A stretch of DNA of 6,770 nt from Bacteroidota bacterium. GTDB taxonomy: Bacteria; Bacteroidota; Bacteroidia; Bacteroidales; GCA-2748055. Of the stretch, positions 1 through 5,568 are shown piece after piece. Location: the NCBI GenBank assembly GCA_024244665.1, contig JAAEOI010000568.1, forward strand, positions 1 to 6,770, given 5' to 3'. The translations under genes were made by a program, and so were the position numbers. Each line of letters opens with the position of its first letter. The stretch's first letter is position 1. The notes below the pieces were generated by a model. It saw only the letters and a program-made list of their open reading frames with translations, did no database searches and was not told the DNA's origin.

Positions 1-153
1 GAGAATAATGCGGCTGATCACCCCTATATCCAGACGGCACAGCTCAACGGGAAGGAATGGAATAGCGTAAGCTTTTCCCACGAGACTTTCGCCCGGGGCG
101 GAGAGCTCAGAATTAGTTTAGGGAAGAATCCCAACAGGGATTGGGGACGCTAG
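1..153 (+). CDS. C-terminal end of a GH92 alpha-mannosidase (5' part outside window)
   Basis: Frame 1 is open from the first base to the TAG at 151-153 and encodes 50 residues. The tail aligns with the C-terminus of the complete GH92 that follows: both have a YIQ-x-A-x-LNG segment, then an HE pair, then GG-x-L, and both end near a WG. This is the end of the beta-sandwich part of GH92 enzymes, which are calcium-dependent exo-alpha-mannosidases in the families studied. The two tails differ at most other positions, so they are diverged paralogues in tandem and not a recent duplication. The catalytic region lies outside the window, so activity cannot be judged. GH92 assignment is by homology to the neighbour and to the known family ending; I am fairly sure of it. 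Confidence 0.85.
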   Translation, partial: ENNAADHPYIQTAQLNGKEWNSVSFSHETFARGGELRISLGKNPNRDWGR

Positions 154-220
154 TGGTAAATAATAGCAAAATATTAATGTTTAATTATTCCTCTGGTTCT
201 ATATTGTGCCGCTCATGTTG

Positions 221-244
221 AACTTCAGGAAGCCGGGTGTCCTG
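221..244 (+). promoter_or_regulatory. Possible antiterminator stem overlapping the terminator
   Basis: CAGGA at 226-230 can pair with TCCTG at 240-244 across a nine-base loop. The pairing can resume with AAC at 221-223 against GTT at 245-247 after a two-base mismatch. The right arm uses the same bases as the left arm of the terminator at 241-268, so the two structures exclude each other. This is the geometry of a transcription attenuator, but the stem is short and could arise by chance. No ligand, leader peptide or known riboswitch motif was recognised. Confidence 0.2.
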
Positions 245-268
245 TTGTTGAAATCAACAGGGTTTTTT
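241..268 (+). terminator. Intrinsic (Rho-independent) terminator between the two GH92 genes
   Basis: A perfect seven-base stem, CCTGTTG (241-247) with CAACAGG (255-261), closes a seven-base loop and is followed after one G by six Ts (263-268). It lies 88 bases after the stop of the upstream GH92 and ends 20 bases before the ATG of the next one. It should end the upstream transcript. Because almost no room remains for a promoter between it and the next start, it may also act as a read-through control point for the downstream gene. Confidence 0.75.
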
Positions 269-288
269 ATACCTGAAAAATTGAACAA

Positions 289-2541
289 ATGAATAAACAA
301 ATATTGTATTTTGCCGCAACCACAGGCCTGATCTTTCTTCTTAGTACGGGCTCTAAATCCCAACCTCAATTATATGTAGGAGGGGAAAAACAAGTGGTTG
401 ATTATGTGAACCCATACATGGGAAACATCAGCCATCTGCTGGTACCTACATTCCCCACCATTCACCTTCCCAACAGCATGCTGCGGGTTTACCCGGAACG
501 AAGAGACTATACCGGGGTTATGTTGCATGGCCTTCCCCTGGTAGTGACCAGCCACAGGGGCAGTTCTGCTTTCAATATGAGTCCGTTCCAGGGGGATGCG
601 GACAAACTGAGTCCGGTTATTGATTATAGTTATGACCAGGAGAATCTTACACCATATTCCTATTCGGTCTACCTTGATGAAATAGAGGTCCAGGTCGATT
701 ACGGTTTGTCTCATCAATCTGCAGTTTATGATCTGGAATTTGAACAGGATGCTCCCGTAGATCTGATTCTGAACTCCATCATGGGAGAGATGAGATGGGA
801 TGGCAAGGCAGTGAGCGGATTCCAGGTCATTGAGAATGATACACGGGTTTATATCTACCTCCTCCCTGAAACAGCTCCCAAGGAGGTCGGTGCACTGGTA
901 GACGGAACATTCCGGGATGCTGTCAGGGTTGAAGGACAGAATGCCTGCCTGGTATTGAAGTACCCTCAGGGGACCAGTGTGCTGCAGGTGAAATACGGCA
1001 TATCCTTTATCGATGAAGCGCAGGCCCGGGCAAACATGGAACGTGAAGTGCTTGGCAAAACAGTGAAAGAACTGCAATCAGACGGACGTAAGACCTGGAA
1101 TGCTGCCCTTGAGAAAATACAGCTTACGGGTGGGTCCGATGATGACCTGGCTGTATTCTATACTTCCCTCTACCGTTGTTATGAACGACCGGTATGCATT
1201 TCGGAAGACGGACGATACTACAGTGCCTTTGACGGTCAGGTCCATGAGGACAAAGGCAGGCCCTTTTACACGGACGACTGGATCTGGGATTCTTATCGTG
1301 CCCACCATCCCCTGCGTATTCTTCTTGATCCGGAACAGGAGGAAGATATCCTCCACTCCTTTGTATTGATGTCAGAACAGATGGAGCGATTCTGGTGGCC
1401 TACCTTCCCGGAGATAACAGGAGACAGCCGGCGCATGAACTCTAACCATGGAGTAGCTTCCGTAATCGATGCCCATAGAAAAGGGCTGGGGAATTTTGAC
1501 CTGGAAAAAGCGTACGATGCGACCCGGGGCGCCATTATGGAAAAAACCCTGGCTCCCTGGTCGGGACTGCCCGGCGGACAACTGGATGCATTTTACCATG
1601 AAAAGGGCTACATCCCGGCATTATACGAGGGGGAAGTAGAGACCATCCCTGAAGTGGATGCTTTCGAGCGCCGTCAACCGGTAGCTGTCACCCTGGGGAC
1701 CTCATACGACCAGTGGTGTCTGGCTCAACTGGCAGAGGAGCTTGGGAAGACCGGGGATGCAGCTTATTTCATGGAGGCTTCACTCAATTACCGGAAGCTC
1801 TTCAACCAGGATACCAGGTTCTTTCATCCGAGAGACTGGGATGGCAATTTCATCGAGCCCTTCGATTACAGATATTCCGGAGGAATGGGAGCCCGCGGCT
1901 ATTACGGGGAGAACAATGCCTGGGTATACCGCTGGGATGTGCAGCACAACATCCCGGATCTGATTCAACTGATGGGTGGGGATGAGTCTTTCACGGAGGA
2001 GCTGGATGCCATGTTTGCAGAACCCCTGGGGAGAAGCAAATACCTGTTTTATTCCCAGCTCCCGGATCATACCGGGAACGTGGGTCAGTTTTCCATGGCT
2101 AATGAGCCCTCCCTGCATGTGCCCTATCTGTACAACTATGCAGGTCAGCCCTGGAAGACGCAAAAATCCATACGAAAATTGCTGCATGAGTGGTTTCGTA
2201 ACGATTTAATGGGAGTACCCGGTGATGAAGATGGAGGAGGTATGTCAGCATTTGTGGTTTTCAGCCAGATGGGATTCTACCCTGTAACGCCTGGAGATCC
2301 GCTCTATACCATCGGGAGTCCAGTCTTTGAGCAGGTCTCGCTCGACCTGGGTAATGGCCAACGATTTGAAATTGAGGCCCGGAATGCATCCCCGGAAAAC
2401 AAGTATATCCAGTCTGCTACCCTGAATGGCGAAACACTGGAAACTCCATGGATTACTCATGAGGCCCTGATAAGCGGTGGAAGACTGGTATTCGAAATGG
2501 GGCCAAAAGCCAATAAGTCGTGGGGAGCTGTTGCTAAATAA
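289..2541 (+). CDS. Secreted GH92 family exo-alpha-mannosidase
   Basis: A 750-residue protein, the usual length for glycoside hydrolase family 92: calcium-dependent, inverting enzymes that remove terminal alpha-mannose from N-glycans and mannans. Residues 1 to about 25 form a signal peptide (Lys3, a hydrophobic core, then small polar residues) with no lipobox Cys, so periplasmic or outside location is expected. The N-terminal sandwich domain begins with VDYVNPYMGN. Further family landmarks are the segment FYTDDWIWDSYR (326-337), NHG...DAHRKG (386-399), GENNAW (540-545), GDEDGGGMSA (645-654) and GFYPVTPG shortly after. By family knowledge Glu541 of ENNAW is the likely catalytic acid, and Asp646/Asp648 the likely base site. 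The motif usually reading WFVPHD is WDVQHN here, and the N-terminal PGAxxPFGM-like stretch is PTIHLPNSM, so it belongs to a divergent subgroup. ATG 289 is preceded by A-rich sequence without a Shine-Dalgarno site, normal in Bacteroidota. Linkage specificity (1,2, 1,3 or other) cannot be read from sequence. Confidence 0.93.
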   Translation: MNKQILYFAATTGLIFLLSTGSKSQPQLYVGGEKQVVDYVNPYMGNISHLLVPTFPTIHLPNSMLRVYPERRDYTGVMLHGLPLVVTSHRGSSAFNMSPFQGDADKLSPVIDYSYDQENLTPYSYSVYLDEIEVQVDYGLSHQSAVYDLEFEQDAPVDLILNSIMGEMRWDGKAVSGFQVIENDTRVYIYLLPETAPKEVGALVDGTFRDAVRVEGQNACLVLKYPQGTSVLQVKYGISFIDEAQARANMEREVLGKTVKELQSDGRKTWNAALEKIQLTGGSDDDLAVFYTSLYRCYERPVCISEDGRYYSAFDGQVHEDKGRPFYTDDWIWDSYRAHHPLRILLDPEQEEDILHSFVLMSEQMERFWWPTFPEITGDSRRMNSNHGVASVIDAHRKGLGNFDLEKAYDATRGAIMEKTLAPWSGLPGGQLDAFYHEKGYIPALYEGEVETIPEVDAFERRQPVAVTLGTSYDQWCLAQLAEELGKTGDAAYFMEASLNYRKLFNQDTRFFHPRDWDGNFIEPFDYRYSGGMGARGYYGENNAWVYRWDVQHNIPDLIQLMGGDESFTEELDAMFAEPLGRSKYLFYSQLPDHTGNVGQFSMANEPSLHVPYLYNYAGQPWKTQKSIRKLLHEWFRNDLMGVPGDEDGGGMSAFVVFSQMGFYPVTPGDPLYTIGSPVFEQVSLDLGNGQRFEIEARNASPENKYIQSATLNGETLETPWITHEALISGGRLVFEMGPKANKSWGAVAK

Positions 2542-2547
2542 TTGTCA

Positions 2548-2566
2548 CCTCGCCTCGCTGGCGGGG
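2548..2566 (+). other. GC-rich hairpin after the GH92 stop codon
   Basis: CCTCGCC (2548-2554) pairs with GGCGGGG (2560-2566) over a five-base loop; one pair is T-G. It starts six bases after the GH92 stop. No T-run follows (the next bases are AGATGATATTT), so it is not a standard intrinsic terminator. It may protect the 3' end of the message, act as a weak or Rho-assisted terminator, or be a copy of a small dispersed palindrome. The rest of the gap, 2567-2695, shows no clear promoter match. Confidence 0.45.
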
Positions 2567-2695
2567 AGATGATATTTCAGATGCTAAAGGACGAATTTGC
2601 GTTTAGTGCACCTGTTGCGGACAGATTGGTTTCAGGATCGTTTTAGGAAAACAACGCTCATCGAATTGAAAGATTTAGAACCCATGAGGGACACC

Positions 2696-4039
2696 ATGAA
2701 GAATCACACTATGAAGTTTGCAGGCGCACTGGTTTTTATTTTGACAGTAATTTCCTGTAATCCAAACAGACAGTCCGGAACTGTTGACAAACCCGTCAAT
2801 GTAATTGTAATCATGGCAGATGATCTGGGCTACGAAACGATTGGTGCATACGGTGGCATTTCTTACCGTACTCCTGAAATAGACCGTATGGCATCTGAAG
2901 GAATGCGATTTGATCATTGTTATGCCCAGCCCCTCTGTACTCCCAGCCGGGTACAATTAATGACAGGTATTTATAACGTGCGTAATTACATTCGTTTTGG
3001 ATTGTTGGATACGAGTCAAACAACTTTTGGCCATTTGTTCAGAAATGCAGGCTATGCTACCTGTATTGTCGGCAAATGGCAATTAGGAAAAGACCCATCG
3101 GGTCCTCAGTATGCGGGATTTGATAAGCACTGTTTGTGGCAGGTTCGGGGAGGAAGAGTGGACTCTGCCGGGCGGGACACCCGTTATTCCAAGCCGGTTC
3201 TTGAAGTGGATGGAACACTAAAAACGTATGCCGAAACAGATTATGGTCCGGAGATCGTGAGTGAATATGGCCTGGATTTCATTGAAAGAAGTCATCGGGA
3301 AGGTAAACCATTCCTTCTATACTATCCGATGATTCTCACCCATTGCCCCTTTAGCCCTACTCCTGACTCTCCTGAATGGATTCAAGACGACTCAACGGTT
3401 ATGACCTACAAAGGGCAGGCTCATTATTTTGAAGATATGATGGGTGAAACGGACAGAATAATTGGAAAGATACTCCGGAAATTGGATGAACTGGGCATTC
3501 AAAACAACACCATTGTTATATTCACAGGAGACAATGGAACAGATACACCAGTTATTTCCGTAGTGAACGGCCGGGAGGTTGCCGGGGCAAAAGGTCAATC
3601 CACGGATGCCGGCACCCGTGTTCCTTTAATCGCACATTGGCCAGGGGTGGTTGAGGCTGGTTCGATTGATACCAGTTTAATAGACTTCAGCGATTTGCTA
3701 CCTACCATTTGTGAAGCAGCTAATATTGAAGTTAAGGATACCCTGGATATTGATGGACGAAGTTTTTTTCCGCAATTACGTGGTGAAGAAGGGGGAGTCA
3801 GAAAATGGATATATAGCTGGTATTCAGTACAGGGTGAAGTCAGCAAGGCAAGAGTATTTGCCCGAAACCACCGCTACAAGTTGTATGAATCAGGAGAATT
3901 TTATGAAATTCCCCGGGATTATGAAGAGCTGAATCCTCTTAAATTTGAAGAACTGGATCCGGAAGCGAAAGGTGTTTACCAAATGCTTGAAGATGTGCTG
4001 GATAATTATAAAGACAAAAGGTTGGACAGAATTCCATAG
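2696..4039 (+). CDS. S1 family formylglycine sulfatase, lipoprotein
   Basis: A 447-residue sulfatase of the alkaline-phosphatase superfamily that should hydrolyse a sulfate ester on a carbohydrate. The start was set at ATG 2696 because it gives a compact lipoprotein signal: Lys2, a hydrophobic stretch, then VISC with lipid-carrying Cys21. ATG 2684 or 2711 are alternatives. The same frame can be extended to a TTG at 2597, but those residues are polar and would bury the signal. Metal ligands are Asp42/Asp43 (ADDLGY). The formylglycine site is Cys81 in CTPSR, so the Cys must be oxidised by a maturation enzyme not in this window. Other active-site residues are Lys127, His216 (THCP), Asp279/Asn280 (GDNG) and Lys299 (GAKG). 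The usual GKWHLG reads GKWQLG (126-131): Gln129 replaces the common His. Acidic residues do not follow Cys21, so the known surface-export signal of Bacteroidota lipoproteins is not evident. It is followed 20 bases later by a second sulfatase. The sulfated substrate is unknown. Confidence 0.93.
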   Translation: MKNHTMKFAGALVFILTVISCNPNRQSGTVDKPVNVIVIMADDLGYETIGAYGGISYRTPEIDRMASEGMRFDHCYAQPLCTPSRVQLMTGIYNVRNYIRFGLLDTSQTTFGHLFRNAGYATCIVGKWQLGKDPSGPQYAGFDKHCLWQVRGGRVDSAGRDTRYSKPVLEVDGTLKTYAETDYGPEIVSEYGLDFIERSHREGKPFLLYYPMILTHCPFSPTPDSPEWIQDDSTVMTYKGQAHYFEDMMGETDRIIGKILRKLDELGIQNNTIVIFTGDNGTDTPVISVVNGREVAGAKGQSTDAGTRVPLIAHWPGVVEAGSIDTSLIDFSDLLPTICEAANIEVKDTLDIDGRSFFPQLRGEEGGVRKWIYSWYSVQGEVSKARVFARNHRYKLYESGEFYEIPRDYEELNPLKFEELDPEAKGVYQMLEDVLDNYKDKRLDRIP

Positions 4040-4059
4040 AACAAAATAATAAAGCAGAT

Positions 4060-5541
4060 ATGTTACAGGGAAAATCAATTGGAAGAATAATTGTATTTCT
4101 TGCCATAGCCGGGATGGCATTCTCAGCCATGGCCCAGGAAAATCCGCAAAGGCCGAATATCATATTCATCCTGGCTGATGATTTTGGATACGGCAGCTTA
4201 AACTCCTATGGGGCCGATCCGGATCTGCTTCGGACCCCGCACATTGACAGAATTGCCGAAAAGGGAATGCTGTTCACCGATGCAAGCACTCCTGCATCCA
4301 TCTGTACCCCTACCCGTTACGGCTTCCTGACGGGGCAATATTCCTGGAGGTCACCGCTGAAATATGGGGTAACACATCCTCTGGGTGACCTGCTTCCGGA
4401 TCCGGAAAGAACCACTGTGGCTGATTGGTTAAAGGAGAGAGGCTATCATACTGCAGCTGTTGGGAAATGGCATTTAGGCTACGGTCACGGGCTCAATCAG
4501 GATCCCATGGCATATACCGGGAAACTATCTCCAGGGCCCCTGGATTTAGGTTTTGATTATCATTTTGGAGTACCACAGAATCATGATGACAAATTGGGGG
4601 TATATATTGAAAACGATCAAATTTACGGCATCAGGAGTGATCGCATACAGCCCTATTCGCGGTCCTATTACGGAGATCGCTACATTGGCTACGATGCACC
4701 CCAGAGAATTAACGAGGAGGTGATGGAGGTCCTGACAGAAAAATCTATCAACTGGATTAAACAACAAAGCAGTGAAGATCCTTTCTTCTTATATTTTGCA
4801 TCTATAGCGGTTCACCATCCCAGCACACCTTCGGCCCATATGCGCGGAATGAGCGATTGTGGGCCCTATGGCGATTTCATCCAGGATATGGATATGAGTG
4901 TGGGTCGGATCATTGAAACCCTGGAGTATATGAATCTGATGGAGAATACAGTGATCATCTTTACCAGCGATAACGGGGGTGATATTCCCGGGCCTCACAG
5001 GCCTGAGGCTCCTGAGCGACTGGCCCAGAAAAATGGACTGAAAATTAACGGTGAGCTGCGGGGTGATAAGCATACCATTTACCAGGGAGGATGCAATGTT
5101 CCCTTCATAGTATCCTGGCCGGGCATGGTTGAGGAGGGATCAGTCTCTGATGATATGGTCAACCTCCTGGACATATTTGCCACCGTGTGCGATATCACTG
5201 AGGGCAGTGTCCCTGCATCAAAAGATGTAGCTCCGGATAGCTATAGTTTTCTGCCCTCACTGCTGGGCAAAGGCAATCCCAATCCACGAACTTCCATGGT
5301 AACTGCCGATGCCAACGGGATGCATGCCCTTCGGGATGGAAACTGGAAATTTATTGATGATACCCCTCCCGAGGGTTTTCCTGAGGAGAGGCTGGAGAAA
5401 TTAAAGGACTTTGAAGCCCGGTTATATGATCTGGCGAAGGATCCGGGTGAGACCACAAACCTTATCCAGACCAATCCAGACATGGCCCTTAAGCTTTCGG
5501 AGAAGCTGAACAAGATAAGAAAGGGTGACTCTACCAGGTAA
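4060..5541 (+). CDS. S1 family formylglycine sulfatase, periplasmic/secreted
   Basis: A 493-residue arylsulfatase A-like enzyme of family S1, expected to remove a sulfate ester from a sugar. Residues 1-25 are a signal peptide ending AMA before Gln26, with no lipobox, so it is likely soluble in the periplasm. Active-site residues are all visible: Asp40/Asp41 (ADDFGY), formylglycine precursor Cys82 in CTPTR, Lys136 and His138 in GKWHLG, His252 (VHHP), Asp304/Asn305 (SDNGG) and Lys337 (RGDKH). The usual GG-x-RVP after the last Lys reads GGCNVP. The C-terminal part, including the DGNWKFI and LYDLAKDPGETTNL stretches, is the normal small domain of these enzymes. ATG 4060 follows the previous stop by 20 bases and the next gene begins 27 bases after its stop, so the three are probably one transcript. 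It differs strongly from its sulfatase neighbour in motifs and localisation, suggesting a different sulfate position or a different step. Subfamily number cannot be assigned by eye. Confidence 0.95.
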   Translation: MLQGKSIGRIIVFLAIAGMAFSAMAQENPQRPNIIFILADDFGYGSLNSYGADPDLLRTPHIDRIAEKGMLFTDASTPASICTPTRYGFLTGQYSWRSPLKYGVTHPLGDLLPDPERTTVADWLKERGYHTAAVGKWHLGYGHGLNQDPMAYTGKLSPGPLDLGFDYHFGVPQNHDDKLGVYIENDQIYGIRSDRIQPYSRSYYGDRYIGYDAPQRINEEVMEVLTEKSINWIKQQSSEDPFFLYFASIAVHHPSTPSAHMRGMSDCGPYGDFIQDMDMSVGRIIETLEYMNLMENTVIIFTSDNGGDIPGPHRPEAPERLAQKNGLKINGELRGDKHTIYQGGCNVPFIVSWPGMVEEGSVSDDMVNLLDIFATVCDITEGSVPASKDVAPDSYSFLPSLLGKGNPNPRTSMVTADANGMHALRDGNWKFIDDTPPEGFPEERLEKLKDFEARLYDLAKDPGETTNLIQTNPDMALKLSEKLNKIRKGDSTR

Positions 5542-5568
5542 AACTCCTGAAACAGCATAATCAAAAAA

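Noticed and set aside
180..208. Promoter candidate TTTA (180-183) with TATATTGTG (200-208)
   Set aside because: Both boxes are imperfect and the 16-base spacer is shorter than the usual 19-21, so it is not strong enough to list as a feature.
245..275. Bacteroidota-type promoter overlapping the terminator (TATACCTG at 268-275)
   Set aside because: It matches TAnnTTTG poorly, and no TTTG is found at the right distance upstream.
370..1077. Long open frame (235 codons) on the - strand inside the second GH92
   Set aside because: It lies wholly antisense to a well-supported gene, its translation shows no recognisable domain, and it fits a frame shadow of the GH92 codons.
2596..2627. Promoter candidate with TTTG at 2596-2599 before the first sulfatase
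   Set aside because: There is no acceptable TAnnTTTG at the expected spacing.
2597..2695. N-terminal extension of the first sulfatase from TTG 2597
   Set aside because: The added 33 residues are charged and would place the hydrophobic lipoprotein signal internally; ATG 2696 gives a normal signal.
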